From Linnemannia schmuckeri (taxonomy: Eukaryota > Mortierellomycota > Mortierellomycetes > Mortierellales > Mortierellaceae): a stretch of DNA of 64,000 nucleotides. This document shows positions 23,880-36,463 of this stretch, piece by piece (position 1 is the first letter of the stretch; each line of letters starts with the position of its first letter). The notes under the pieces are model-generated. The model was not told the origin of the DNA and did not search any database. It saw only the letters and a list, made by a program, of their open reading frames with translations. The translations under genes were made by a program, and so were the position numbers. The stretch is taken from assembly GCA_029449235.1 (NCBI GenBank), contig JANATG010000007.1, positions 1,550,001 to 1,614,000 of the forward strand. Direction: 5' to 3'.

Positions 23880-25838
23880 ATGGATCACAATTCTATGGAG
23901 ACCTTCTTCGGTCTCATCAAGACTCCAATCGATGCTCTTATCATCTTTGAAGGCAAGTCTCTCTATCTCTATTTCCCTTCTTTCTTCTTCCATATACCCC
24001 CTCTTCTTTGACTCGCCTCCTTCCCCTTTTCTCTTTGGTCTGCGTCAGCTTGCTTGAAAGAATAGCATATTTTATTTTATTTTGGTCAGTCCTGGATGGA
24101 TGGACACATTTTGCAGGCTAACGGAGGGGGGGAGGTAAATGTGTGTGTGGGCAACCAGAACAAGAATAACAAAGTTAAAGAGATGGATCGGCATTGAATT
24201 GGCCCGTATCTTTCTCCCGTTCTGTCACTTATGCACCGGTCAGACAAATTTGCCAGCAACAGCATCATCAGCAACAATCAGAGCGAGTAATAGCTTATTT
24301 TTAAGCAGCGGAGGAAAAAAACAACAATAACAAACCGATAAACACCACAAAGGGAGGAGAAAAAAAATCCCCCCCCCCAGAGACATATATTTGCACATAA
24401 AATAGGCTGTGAATACATCCACTTAGACACACACACTCAATTGCAGATTGAGTCCAGCCCAAGTCTAGTCCCACTGTTCAGCCCATCATCTCCAACACTT
24501 CCACATCTATCTACTCACCCAGCCTACCCTTCGCTTTCCTCTCTCCTCTCTCTATTCCCCCTTGTTCCCACCCACTTCCATTTCCATTTTCATCCCTCTT
24601 CAGTCCCTTCTCAGTCTTTTGCCTTTAAACTTCTTTGACCTAACCGGTTTCTCGTTGTTCAATGTGATCCTGTTTCGTATCGTCACCTCAACACAGCCTG
24701 CCGCCTAGGTCTTGCCGCTAGAGTTCACCGCCGTCTCTCTGACATTGAGCGCCAATCCGTCCGATCTGGCTCGGTCTACTGCTTTGACGAGCGTGAGGCT
24801 GGCATGCGCCGATGGACCGACGGCAAGAGCTGGAGTCCCAGCCGCGTCACCGGCAGCTTCCTGACTTACCGTGAGCTTGACGAGGCCCAGGGCAGCTACA
24901 ATGGCAAATACTCCTACCGTCAAAACGGACTCTTAAAGCAATCGTTCAGCATTACCACCGTCGACAATCAAAAGCTCCACCTTATCTCGTACTACACAAC
25001 CGACGACGTCAGTTCCGAGCGTCTTCGCAATACTCCGTCTTCAGACCCCCAATTGTCCAAAATCGTTATCCCCAAAGGCCTCTATCCCGAAACTGCAGTC
25101 AACAACGAGCAGCCCGTTCCCATCATCCAGGCGAGTCCCTCGCCCCCCATGTCCCACTCTCTTCGGCAACGCCCTACTGTCCCTCGTCCCTTGCAACAGC
25201 AAAACGAGGAAGAATCTCGAATCCCCAAGGTCCTCGCCCACCCACAGCCACATCACCACCATCGCCGCAACGATTCTGCCTCGTCCTCGCACTCGCACTC
25301 CTCGGGTCACCGCCGAACAAACTCGGGCTCACTGAGTCTGAAGGATCACCGCTATTCACCGATCCAGGTCCCTGATGGAAAGCACTTGGGCGCCCGATCT
25401 CGATCCAATAGCAACCTTGCTGTTTACTCTTCCATGAGCCCAAATGGCAACCTTCAAGAGCCACGAGATCGTCGTTACAAATCATCAAGTCCAGCGGCTA
25501 TGCCCTTGTTCCCTACACCACCCTCCAACGCCTACTCGCCTGCTGCTTCGTGGGCCTCGGATGATGATCATCCTATGATGGAGGACCGTGCTAACGCTGC
25601 TCCAAGCACTGCTTCCGAGACCGTTCCTGGCCTGCGTGAGCTCCCCCCTATCCACCAAGGCATTAAGGACCAGGTGATGAATGGTAGCGAACAAGATTCT
25701 CTTTCTGTCCTTGCCAATCTTGCAACCCACACCATGCTCCTCCCCAAGTTGGAGCCCAAGGAGGTCTCGCGGGAAAGAGTTCGATGGGTCGAGGACGATC
25801 GTCAATTGCGCGCTCTTTCATCCATGCTCCGCCTCTAA
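23880..25838 (+). CDS. WOPR-domain (Gti1/Pac2 family) transcription regulator
   Basis: Two exons, 23880-23952 and 24697-25838; product 404 aa. The WOPR box spans about residues 8-105: TFFGLIKTPIDALIIFE then ACRLGLAARVHRRL, VRSGSVYCFDEREAGMRRWTDG, SWSPSRVTGSFLTYREL and LLKQSFSITT. These match the Wor1/Ryp1/Gti1 DNA-binding module, which controls morphological switching, conidiation and pathogenic development in fungi. The C-terminal 250 residues are Ser/Pro/His-rich and disordered, as in the family. The 744-bp intron has a GCAAGT donor (23953) and CAG acceptor, i.e. a GC-AG intron; only this joint keeps the conserved FEACRLG motif in frame. A start at an upstream in-frame ATG (23814) is possible but adds only Pro/Thr-rich residues. 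Confidence 0.9.
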
Positions 25839-27334
25839 ACGACAACACACCAAGGTTCATATCCCCCTCCCTTCTGTGACACATTTGCAAGCCCCACCTT
25901 TGACAGACTTAAACGTTGATCGTTTCGGTATTGTCGCTGGTTTTTTTTTTTTTTTTTTTTTTTTTTACCAGGGGGAGTACCTTTGTTTGTACTTTTACCA
26001 TTCCCCTCATCCCTTTTTTTCTTGCACGTTTCCTTTTTCTTTTGCTTGCTTTTCCTCGCTTTCTTTGCCACCTCTTTGCCTTTGCCATCATGTACCATCA
26101 TAGACGCCGTCGTTTCTTTTCCCAGGAATACGGAACTCCATGTCGATCACCCACTCTCATTTTGTATCATATCCCTCCTGCCTTTTTTTCTTCGTTTTTC
26201 TTTTTTTTTTTCCGTTTTTTTTTTTTTTTTTTTTTCTTTTTTTTTATCTTTCCTTTCTTCATTCGACTAAACATCTTCAAATGAACCAATAAAACTGGTC
26301 CAAAGAATGACCATTGAAGGACACCATGTTCTCTCATCATGTCATGCGCCAATGCGATACATACATGTCAGCTTCAATGTCATACACTATGCCTTGAGTG
26401 CTTGAGTGAAAAAGCAACCATAATGCATTGTGGCACAGCTTGTCGCAATGGGACTTAATAGATAGAACGAGGAGCAACAAAAAATAGGCATATCCTCGAG
26501 AGAAAAAAAAGCTGAAGTATTGTGTGTTGAACATACGTGAGCGCGCGGAGAGGCTTTCCCCCTTTCCGTGTCTTGTCTTTGAATTATGTGTTTTGGAGTT
26601 TCGTAAGCAGGAGTTTTATTACCCACCCCATACAGTCGAGGTTTCGTGGACAACAAAACACACTTTATCGAGGAAAGACGACGTCGGACACTCGTCAAGG
26701 ACAAACGACTGGTCCCGCGGGGGATCTTCATGCAAACAAGATGCGAAGAAGAATATGCGCGATCTTCTCACAAGCTCATGCTCAATTTTTTCTTGTTTGC
26801 TCTGTTGGGTAAGTCGTACAGGATAAGATTTTTTTGGACAGTGGCAGTGGCACTATGCGGATTGAGTTCTTCGTGGACGTACGTGTGTGGAACATTTGAT
26901 GGAAGTGTGGATTTTCCGTCCGCGGATTTCTCGCGAGCGCCATACTGTTTAAACGCAGAAGCATGAGAGCTTCCTTTCATTTTCACCCATCTTGTTTCGA
27001 TTTGGCTCGCTTCCTCCTCCTCCGTCTCTTCCACACCTCTCGGTTATGAACAGCCAAAAAAAAAATGCACCATTAACTTACTGTAGCGAACCATGATCGA
27101 TTTCGTGCCACGTAACGTTGTTTTTTTTACGCAATCGAGGAGGATAGAGGGTTATTCCGCGTGTGCAAAGGCAGAACAAGTAGAAAAAATTGTTAGCCCC
27201 CCAGTAAACTCACCATCAAACCTCCTTTCTTTTCGCTTGTTTTACATGTGTTTAGGGACAAAGGAAAGCAATGATACTCCTTATAGCGATGTATTAAAGC
27301 TGCTTTAGATTGGTTGAAGAAGGGGGAAGAGAAG
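25839..27334. other. Spacer between WOPR gene and DNA glycosylase
   Basis: Convergent 3' flanks. T26 at 25941-25966 and further T runs at 26198-26245. Several short ORFs with no protein character; nothing else seen. Confidence 0.5.
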
Positions 27335-28279
27335 CTAATGCTTGTGGTGTCGGAAGCATCCTGTCGTGTGTTGGATCCCATCTTGCTCGATCCCAGCTGC
27401 TTGCAAATACGCGTACATGATCGTCGAGCCTATTTCCACAACAGATACAAAGAAGTGACTAGTCAATACATTATCCTCCCCTAAACCACTCAAAATTCTT
27501 TTCGCACGTTAAAAAAGACCAAAAATGTTACCAACAAACTTGAAGCCACGCTTCTTAAGATCCTCACTCAACCGATCAGATTCCGCACTACGGGTCAAGT
27601 ACTCTGTCGGCTCCTTATTCTTCTTACTCGCCTTCTTCTTGTAATCCTGCAGAAACATCCAGAACCCCTTCTTGTCATCCAGACCAGTCTGATCCGGGTA
27701 CAACTCTTCCAACAACTCACAAAAGGCCTTTGCATTAACCATCGATGCTTGAACCTTGAGCTTGTTCTTCACAATATTGGTCTGCAACAACCGATCGTTA
27801 TCCGCGGGGGATTTGTAAGTTGTCGCGATTCGGTGATAGTCAAATTGGTGGTAGGCTTCACGGTAGGCCTCCCGCTTGTGGAGCACGGTCGACCAGGAGA
27901 GTCCTGCCTGGGCGCCTTCCAGGATGAGGAGCTCAAAAAGGTACCGGTTGGTGTGGTTGAACCCCTTGGGGTGGTTCCATTCCTCGTCGTGGTAGATTTG
28001 CAGGAGTGGGTACCGTGGATTGTCGGCCCAGATGCAACGGGTCTTACCGTCACCTAGGAAAGATAATTCTGACTCCTTGCTGGCGGCGATCTTGCGCTTC
28101 TTTTTGGGTGCTATTTCTTCTGCTAGCTCCTCATTGTTGTCGGTATTTTCTTTGTCGTCAGCAACCTTGAACGTTCCTCTTCCCGCCTTGGTAGACTTGG
28201 TCGTCTTGCTGGCGGTGGCGGTGGCACCGATAGGAGCAGAAGGTGCCAAGATAGCGATAGCTGATCACAGGGGTTTGTT

Positions 28280-28325
<46 letters not shown>

Positions 28326-28413
28326 CGCGTTAGTTTATTTCGGAGACTCTATCTTGTTTTGTGAGAAGTGCGTTGTTGTTACCCTTACCAATGCGATTTG
28401 ACCGGCGTGACAT
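27335..28413 (-). CDS. DNA-3-methyladenine glycosylase I (Tag family)
   Basis: Three exons: 28413-28389 (25 nt), 28260-27532 and 27429-27335; product 282 aa. It removes 3-methyladenine from alkylated DNA, starting base excision repair. The Tag zinc site is intact: Cys84 in TRCIW, His99 in YHDEEW, and His272 and Cys276 in HTTGCF, the last two supplied by exon 3. LEGAQAGLSWSTVLHKRE is the substrate-pocket helix and KKRGFKFVGSTIMYAYLQA the C-terminal helix-hairpin region. The first 80 residues are a eukaryotic extension with Lys/Arg clusters (PKKKRK), a likely nuclear signal. The big ORF lacks its own ATG; the tiny first exon (MSRRSNRI) joined across an intron that contains A36 (T36 in the transcript) gives the best start. 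Confidence 0.88.
28285..28320. repeat. Poly-A tract (A36) inside intron 1 of the glycosylase gene
   Basis: Uninterrupted A run on the plus strand. In the transcript it is a T/U run about 23 nt upstream of the 3' splice site and may serve as the polypyrimidine tract. Confidence 0.9.
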
Positions 28414-28723
28414 ATCGTGTTGTTTTCTGTGTCCGTGTCCTTGTCTGTACTCGTATAGTTTTTCTTTTGTTGGGAAGTGAAAGAAGAGTGAATGAGTCAA
28501 AGCAAGGAAAGGAATGGAGAGATGAAGGACAAAAGGGTTCGTCTTGTATGACAAAAATAAACAGGAGAATTGTTGTACGAGCTTGTGCGTGTTTAGTGGC
28601 GTCTGGTGGAGACTGAGTTGTCAAGAATAATTTGCTGGCCGAGTGTTCATTTGACACCAAGATGATGACAAGAGGTAGAGAATAAAATCGCTCTAGTTGC
28701 ACCAGAAACAAACTTCAGGAACA

Positions 28724-28726
<3 letters not shown>

Positions 28727-28757
<31 letters not shown>
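28727..28757. repeat. Poly-T tract (T31)
   Basis: Uninterrupted T run in the divergent spacer. Confidence 0.9.
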
Positions 28758-30352
28758 CCATGATGACCGGCAAATCTGGCCCCGGTGACAAAATAAAAGG
28801 GGATCAATCAAGTGGTGCCTGCCTGTATGCCTACCTGCCTGCTCGAAGAAGGAAAGAGGAACCAACCAGGACCGCCGATCCCGTCAGCATCATCCTCGTT
28901 CTATTTGATTTCACTTTGTTGAGATCCCAAGAAAGAAGAATCAAGTATTTTATTACGATCGAATAAGTGGAAACAGCGTCGTTGAGTCTAAAACCCTGGA
29001 TGATATTTACTCTCTAACAAAAATCCAATCTCATCGTCTCGCATTTCGGGTTTCAACGGCGGGCTGATAGAATTGACTTCTACCTGGCCGGAGAAGGATT
29101 GAGAGTGAAACGACATATAAAGATATGAAAAGGACGACCTCCAACTTTTTTGCTGGACTTCGCAGTTGCTTCATATGGTCTTTACAGGCAGAGGCTGTCG
29201 TTCGGATTCATCCAGAAAGAACACGAGAGAACAAAGTAAACCTTTTTTTTATTTCCTTCTCTTTAAACAAGAATTTCGTTGGGGAGAAGGAGGAAAAAAA
29301 TGGCTCTCTAGTCCTCGACCCTTTGGTGGCTCGCTGGGATCTCCTACTTTTCCGTTTACCGTTTGCTATCATAATAATAAACGGGTAATACGTCTTTCCG
29401 TTGAAAAGTAAGGAAGAAAAAGCATGATGTCGTAGTCTGGAGCGAACGAAACCTGTGTGATTGTTGTTTGTTGTTGTTTTTATGCGTGTGCGTTTGTGCT
29501 CTTGTTTACATTTTTGCCCTCCCACCCGCTACTCTGTTGCTCACATGAATGCGAAGCACGCTTATCGCACGTTTTTTTATCCACCACAAAATAAAATGTA
29601 AATTCAACCCCTTCAAACACCCTGTGAAGAGCACCTTTTACTCAACGTGAATGCCGGACAGTTGAACACGTAGTTGATACTTGTGAAACGTAGAAGGCGG
29701 AAAATGACAAGGTAAAGAAGTGGGGGAAGGAAGGGTGAGGGCGATGGATCGAAAGGAGTTAAAGAACTGGCAAGGATGGCAAAACAAGGAGAGATAACCT
29801 TTTTCTTGCTTGCTCAGGTGTTGTCGATCGTAGGAAATGTTCTACCATGGCTGTGTCGTGAAGGGCAACCAAAAAGAAAACAACAAGGATTGTTGCAGGA
29901 GACAAGAATTGCTGCAGGAGACAAGGACACGTAGTTGAAATGGAGTAGAGGAGTATGGATTATAGATATCGATGGCTGAACGGTTGGGGTAAAAAAGTAG
30001 CTAAACACGAATAGAAAAGGAAGAAAATCTACCAGAAAGAGAGAGAGGGAGGCAGATAGCGCAGAGTGATAACTGACACGGGAGTTGGAGGTGGAGATGG
30101 ATGAATTGTGGTAGGGTGGTCGCACGAAGTGCGTGCGCCGTGTGTGTGTGTGTGCTTGTTTGTGATCGGGGGAACTGCCCTTTCTCTTTCTCTTTCACTC
30201 TCTCTCTCTATCGTCTTCTCAGGTACAGCAAGTAACAGGTTCTTGCCGTTGTTGTCAGAAGGAAAAAAAAAAAAAAAAAAAAAAAAAAGCAAAAAGAGAA
30301 GTGGGGCTAGGGGTGAAGACTAGTTTTAAGTCCAACATGCCAATAGATGAAA

Positions 30353-30376
30353 GGGGGGGGGGGGGGGGGTTTTTTT
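30353..30376. repeat. G17-T7 homopolymer junction
   Basis: Seventeen G directly followed by seven T. Long G runs are otherwise absent from this window. Confidence 0.9.
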
Positions 30377-30993
30377 GCAATACCTTCTTCAGGCACAACA
30401 AAGAACGAAAGAGAAGGCAGCTAAAAAGTATTCCCGCCGGCCATCCATCCTCTGGAGCTAGGCCTTATTTTCCCTTCCACCTCACTTTGGTACTGTGCTG
30501 TACCAAGAATCAAAAGAAATGAGCGGGAAATGGATTTTTGGGTTCTGTTGATAGAGGACAGACGAGGGATGCGATTGGCCTATTGGCTGCTAATAGAGGG
30601 AAATAAGGAAAGCACGACAGGGCGAGCTTCTTTGACCTTCTTTTTTGTGTAAAGAGAGAGAGAGAGCGAGAGGAGGAGAACGAAAACTTGAGGAGAGATG
30701 ATGGGGTGAGGGGAGGAGGGGAGGAGAGGAGGAGGGGAAGATTGGCTGAAAAGGAGAAATCGAACACATCGCTACGCTACCACCGATAATAATGAACAAG
30801 TGAACACGTCAAGAAAGAGCGGATCATGAACAACAATATCGATGAATTTTGTTATCTTTGCTGTTCAAATCGAATCGACCCGCGTTATTATCATATGGAC
30901 CAGACTAAAGCGAAAAAAGTAAAAAATAAAAAAGATGATGAGACGAGATGAGACTTGCCATCACGAGATGATGATGGAAGAAAAACCAGTAGG

Positions 30994-31000
30994 TATAAAA
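30994..31000 (+). promoter_or_regulatory. TATA box of INO1
   Basis: TATAAAA followed within 30 bp by a long C/T-rich tract (31011-31065), about 375 bp before the ATG, consistent with a long pyrimidine-rich leader. Position fits a core promoter; the start site is not known. Confidence 0.5.
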
Positions 31001-31374
31001 AGCAGCTCCTTCTTTCCTCTTTTTTAAATTTCTTTTTCTTTTCTCTTCTTCCTCCTCCAACTCAACACTCTCAACAGACCCAACCTCCAAACCTCTTACC
31101 CAAACCCCAACCCCCAGAAACCCACTCACAAAAACCTTTGTCGGCTACCACTATCTTTGGCAGCCAACCCCCGAGTCTAGCAACCACGTTTTCCAACCAG
31201 CTTGCCAGTCTCCACAACCCCCACCGCGGAAGAAAGAGAACGAGTCCTACGCCTAAAGCATCCAAGTAACGACTCTTCCAGCCCCCAGACGACTCTTCCG
31301 ATTTACCAGTAACCCAAGCACCCAGAAAACCCCACAAAAACAACCCAACAACCCCCAACTACCAACTACCAAAC

Positions 31375-33479
31375 ATGCCTCCATTTGCCGCTGAATCTTC
31401 CCCCGCCGCTGCTGCCCCCTTGGCCTTCAAGGTCAACAGCAAGAACGTCCAGTACACCGACTCCCACATCGTCGCTGACTATCACTACGAGAACGCCACC
31501 GTCACCAAGGGCGTTGATGGTTCCTACAACGTCAACCCCACTTCGATCAAGTACCAGTTCAAGACCGAAGCCAAGGTTCCCCGTGTCGGGTAAGTTTTTT
31601 TTTGTTCATGTATCTGTCGGTTCAAATTGCCCTGGAATGTGTTTTTTTTTTGTTGTCACCCTCGTTGCGACCAGTCTTCTCGCTTGTTCCCCCTTTTTTC
31701 TTTTGTTTTCTTCATATTTTGTACTCTTATTCAACAACAACATTGCATCACATCACGAACGGACAATGACCACGGAATAAACTACGCAAGAGGACCAAAT
31801 GAGGACAGGGAAAAGAAAAGAAAAGAAAAGAAAAGAAGGGATCCCTGGCATGAAGATGACCTGATCCCCTTCCTCCATGCGCAGACAAGAACGCTATGTG
31901 CAGCAGTGTATCCTGTGCATTGTCGTTGTTATATTATTGTGGGACTCAGTTTATCTCTTCTCCCTTTTTCACAATCTGATCGCATCATCGGAGAGGAATT
32001 TGTTTGTTTATTTATTCCTCACAAAAAAAATCGAATGACAAAGACACAATTGAAAGAAAAGAGAACTAACGCGTCCCTGCTTTTGATTTGCAACTCCTAC
32101 TTCTTACTAGTCTCATGATGGTCGGCTGGGGTGGAAACAACGGATCGACCCTGACCGCCTCCATCATCGCCAACCGCCGCAAGTTGACCTGGAACACCAA
32201 GGAGGGTGTTCAGGAGCCCAACTACTTTGGCTCCGTCGTCCAGGCTTCGACCTTGAAGCTCGGAGTCGATGTCAAGGGCAACGACGTCTACATCCCCTTC
32301 AACGACATCCTCCCCATGGTCCATCCCAATGACCTCGTCCTCGGCGGTTGGGATATCTCTGGCATGAACCTCGCCGACTCCATGACCCGCGCTAAGGTCC
32401 TCGACTACGACCTCCAGCGCCAGGTCAAGGCCGAGATGGAGACCCTCAAGCCCCTCGCCTCCGTCTACTATCCCGACTTCATCGCCGCCAACCAGTCCGA
32501 CCGCGCCGACAACGTCATCCCCGGCTCTGACAAGCAGGCCCACGTCGACCACATCCGTGCCGACATCCGCAACTTCAAGGCCGCCAACCATCTCGACAAG
32601 GTCATTGTCATCTGGACTGCCAACACCGAGCGTTTCTCTTCGCTCATCGACGGCGTCAACGACACCGCCGACAACTTGCTCAAGTCCGTCAAGGAGTCCC
32701 ACGAGGAGGTCTCGCCCTCGACCGTCTTTGCCATCGCTTCGATCCTCGAGAATACCCCCTTCATCAACGGTTCCCCCCAGAACACCTTCGTCCCCGGATG
32801 CGTCGAGCTCGCTGAGCGCCACGCCGTCTACATTGGAGGCGATGACTTCAAGTCTGGCCAGACCAAGGTCAAGTCCGTCATTGTCGACTTCCTCGTCAAC
32901 GCTGGTATCAAGCCCGTCTCTATTGCTTCGTACAACCATCTCGGTAACAACGACGGCAAGAACTTGTCCGCTCCCCAGCAGTTCCGCTCCAAGGAGATCT
33001 CCAAGTCTAACGTTGTCGACGACATGGTTGCTGCCAACCACCTCCTCTACAAGAAGGATGAGCACCCCGATCACTTGGTTGTCATCAAGTACATCCCTGC
33101 CGTCGGTGACTCCAAGCGTGCCTTGGACGAGTACGTCTCTGAGATCTTCATGGGTGGCCGCAACACCATCTCGATGTACAACACTTGCGAGGACTCTCTC
33201 TTGGCCTCGCCCTTGATCTTGGACTTGGTCATCTTGACCGAGCTCATGACCCGTATTGAGTACAAGACCGAAGACATGGCCGAGTATGCCCCCTTCAACT
33301 CTGTCCTTTCCATCCTCTCCTACATGCTCAAGGCCCCCATGGTCCCCCACGGCACCCAGGTCGTCAACGCCCTCGCCAAGCAGCGCACTGCCATGGAGAA
33401 CATTTTCCGTGCCTGTGTCGGTCTTCCTCCCCAGAACGACATGTTGCTCGAGGCCAAGACCCAGGCCAACCGCAAGTAA
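31375..33479 (+). CDS. INO1: Inositol-3-phosphate synthase
   Basis: Two exons, 31375-31589 and 32111-33479, split by a 521-bp GT-AG intron; product 527 aa, the usual eukaryotic length. It converts glucose-6-phosphate to myo-inositol-3-phosphate with bound NAD, the committed step for inositol lipids and phosphates, in the cytosol. The NAD-binding glycine loop GWGGNNGSTLTASI opens exon 2. VIWTANTERF, PQNTFVPG, SYNHLGNNDGKNLSAPQQFR and SKEISKSNVVDDM (active-site lysines) and the C-terminal MGGRNTISMYNTCEDSLLA are all conserved. Very strong C-ending codon bias suggests high expression. The intron holds an (AAAAG)n repeat near 31810. Confidence 0.97.
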
Positions 33480-33979
33480 ATCCATTCTCTTGCCTGCCTA
33501 TCAAAGGATGATTGAGCTTCTGGTATGCTCTCTCTTCCTCGCATAAAAAACAACCACGAATAAGGGTGCTGTTTTTGTTTTTTTTTCTTTTCTTTTTTTT
33601 CTGGGTTCTCAAATAAATATCTTAGTTTTTGGCTCATCTCGATTGTCTCTGGAAGTCTTGCAATACTGCGCTCTCTAATTCATGTTAGCTCTGGCAAGAT
33701 ACTTTGAATCATGTTGATTCTTCCTTGTAATGATATGCTTCAACGCGACACGACGCGGCACGCACGCATGCACGCGACTTATGCTTGAAACCTTCGGATT
33801 GTAACCCTTGCATGTTTTATTCGCATGTCATTTCTTTTACATCCATCAGTTTCCTCCGCATGTCACCTGACCCAATCCATCCTCACGCATAAAAAAAAAG
33901 CGACCAACGCAACCACCCGTTTTTCTCACACCTTTCACCACCCCTTTTTTTCCAACAAGGACAAAAACAACAATCAGTG

Positions 33980-35551
33980 ATGCCGACCAACTGGGCTGAC
34001 GAAGTCGATGGAGATGAAGCGCCTCAGACGTTCACGGACGCAAATGGAATCACGACCCATATTGAGTTCCGAATTAATGAGGATGGCAAGAAAGTTAAGG
34101 TAGGAGAGGAGATATGAGAGTGCGACAGCGTGAGAGATAGAGGTATAATAAGGGAGAGAGTGACGAAGACAATATGCGAGCGGTGTGATTATGTGTGCTG
34201 GGCAAAGGCGCAAAGGGAGGGTTACGTGTTCGTAAGGCTACTTGTTGTAGCTTTTTACTGTGTTCATGAACGGTCTATGGTTCATGGTCCATGTTCTTAC
34301 CAAAAGTCAGTTATCAAGCGAAATGAGTAAATGTGTATAAAGAGCTAAGCGAAGCTGAAGCAGGGCATCATACGTTTCAAACTAGAGATTGGGTATAGAT
34401 GGTGGTTTGGTGGCACCAGCACCACGTTTGTTCGGAGATAAAAAAAGCAAGGGATTCAAGTGGAAGTTGCTACCAGTTTATTAATGCCCATGCCTGTTTT
34501 TACTCAAATATCTCATAGATAACTCGTCGTACTCGCAAGAAGTTAATTCACGACAAGGTCAACAAGGCCGTCGCCGCACGCAAGGTAACCCAAGAAACCC
34601 TCTTTTTTAGTTCGGTGGCAACTCCGTTGTTTTTTTTTTTTGCTGCAGCAGTACCTTTTTTGTAAGCTCGCGCTAGCAAGATCAAGATATCAGTTCAATC
34701 CGCTAACATCGTCTTCTACAATGAAATAATACACGCATAGAAATGGCCAAAGTTCGGAAAGGAGAGAGGAAACAAGCCAGGTCCAGATCCAGCAACTACT
34801 AACGTAGGAGACAACATCAAGCTTAAGCTCTCGTCGACAGGACAGATTGTCCAGGATGTAGATGAGAAACATGAGGCGATGAAGGCTCAGCTGCAGAACA
34901 AGAAGATTCTCTGTCGTATCTGCAAGGGCGACCATTTCACGACCAAGTGTCCCTACAAGGATTCTTTGGGTATGGAGGATGCCGCTGCTACCCCTGCCCC
35001 TGCCGAGGAGCCTGGTAAGTTTTTGGGAGATAGTTGTAAAGCTAAAGAGTGGGAGAAAAAGAAAAAGAAAAAGAAATAGGCTTCTTTTGTTATTGAAATT
35101 GGGATTGAGTGACGTTGACTATGAGGATGAAACGCTAACAGAGACATGCATTTGGACGATGGCATTACCAAATATAGCTGCCGAGGAGCAACAGAGTGGA
35201 TCAAAGTACATTGCGCCACACATGCGTGCAAGCGCATCCTCGGGAGGTGTAGGCGGTCGCCCAGGCAGTGCCGGCCCCGATTCTCGAGAGAAGCGCGACG
35301 AACAGCCTACACTGCGTGTCACCAACCTGTCCGAGGATGTCACCGAAGCCGATGTGTCGGAGCTGTTCAAGAGATTCGGCCATATCTCGCGTGTCTTCTT
35401 GGCGCGTGATCGTGAGACGGGTGCTTGTAAAGGGTTCGCGTTTGTCTCGTTCACGATGCGTGAGGATGCCCTTCGGGCCTTGGAGGCTATTGATGGTCGT
35501 GGATACGACAACTTGATTCTCAGAGTCGAGTGGGCGAAATCGTCTGCATAA
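33980..35551 (+). CDS. TIF35: Eukaryotic translation initiation factor 3 subunit G (eIF3g)
   Basis: Four exons: 33980-34099, 34519-34584, 34741-35014 and 35178-35551; product 277 aa, matching yeast Tif35 (274). eIF3g is part of the eIF3 complex that scaffolds the 43S pre-initiation complex and promotes scanning and reinitiation. The N-terminus (NWADEVD) is the eIF3i-binding motif of the family. A short zinc finger follows, CRICKGDHFTTKC (C-x2-C-x4-H-x4-C). The C-terminal RRM spans about 195-275 with RNP2 LRVTNL and RNP1 KGFAFVSF. Three introns all use GT-AG; the first is 419 bp. It follows INO1 on the same strand, 500 bp after its stop. Confidence 0.94.
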
Positions 35552-35769
35552 AAAAAAGCTTTAGAGCTGACAGGACAAGGAAGGGCGAGACCAGAGCGGA
35601 AATAGTCCGACATTTCGAGGAAATTTGTACTTTTTTTTGATGTAGCCAACGAGTCGTCATGTACTGGCGCCCTGGTTTCCAATTTTGTGAATAAAAATGT
35701 AATTGTGGTACATACCTAGGCTGTGGTGGTACCTTCGTTTCTCATATATTAACTCATTCTAGCGCAAGG

Positions 35770-35804
<35 letters not shown>

Positions 35805-36463
35805 CAGCAAAGTGAGATGGACAAGGGCTGGCCATCATGCGTAGTCAATCGTTCGGATCAAACTTGTTGCCAATCGCTCTACTCGTCTCACACCAACAGC
35901 TCATGGATCCGCCACGTCCTCATTCACACGATAACAGGGAGCATTATTCTTTCTTCGTTTGATTGCTTTTTTTTTGTTGTATTTTCTTGGTCGATAAAAA
36001 TAAGCATTTCGCATTATCCATACAGCCCACTTCCCTTCCTCTCGCCCGCCTCCATTAATAAATTGTCCACAGGCACAAGTTTTGTATCGATTTCGGGTTC
36101 AAATTTGTTCCCAAGTGTATATGCGTGTCCCTGAATGATGGCATTAGTGAGCCCACTTTGACTCCTTTTTGCTCGTCCTTGTATTGCTGTGTGTTTTGCA
36201 GATCCAAGAACGCCGAAATTGGATCAAGGGACAAGGAACAAAGAAAGGAATAAAGCAATTCAATGTAAACGCATACACTCACATTAGTTCATTATTTTTT
36301 TTTGTTGGTTTTTGTTTTATTTGATGCGTTGTTGGGGTTTTTAGTCTCAGTATGGTTGCGAAGTTCCAGTTCCAAAGCCCTTCAACAAAAGGAGCAAGAA
36401 AAGGAGCGGAAAGGCGATATTATTCACAAAGACGGAAGACGAAGGGGGAGGGGGGGAGAATAA
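35552..36463. other. Convergent spacer between eIF3g and the proline-rich gene
   Basis: AATAAA near 35691 is a plausible eIF3g poly(A) signal. A31 lies at 35770-35800. No gene-like ORF. Confidence 0.5.
35770..35800. repeat. Poly-A tract (A31)
   Basis: Uninterrupted A run about 220 bp past the eIF3g stop. Confidence 0.9.

Larger units (their letters stand above)
28414..31374. other. Gene-free region between DNA glycosylase and INO1
   Basis: A divergent intergenic region of about 3 kb. It contains T31 (28727-28757), A26 (30263-30288), G17 followed by T7 (30353-30376), an imperfect 19-bp tandem duplication at 29887-29924 and the INO1 TATA box and leader (30994 onward). ORFs are short and low-complexity. 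Confidence 0.5.

Noticed and set aside
26387..26966. Overlapping 90-114-codon ORFs between the WOPR and glycosylase genes
   Set aside because: Present in several frames and on both strands at once, with no conserved motif or consistent coding bias.
32097..33485. 462-codon open frame antisense to INO1
   Set aside because: Shadow of the strongly C-ending codon use of INO1 exon 2; the plus strand encodes a complete conserved enzyme.
36080..36110. GGGTTCAAATTTG as a tRNA B box
   Set aside because: No matching A box or acceptor stem at tRNA spacing; the hairpin arm AGGTTCAATTTCG at 21414 fails for the same reason.
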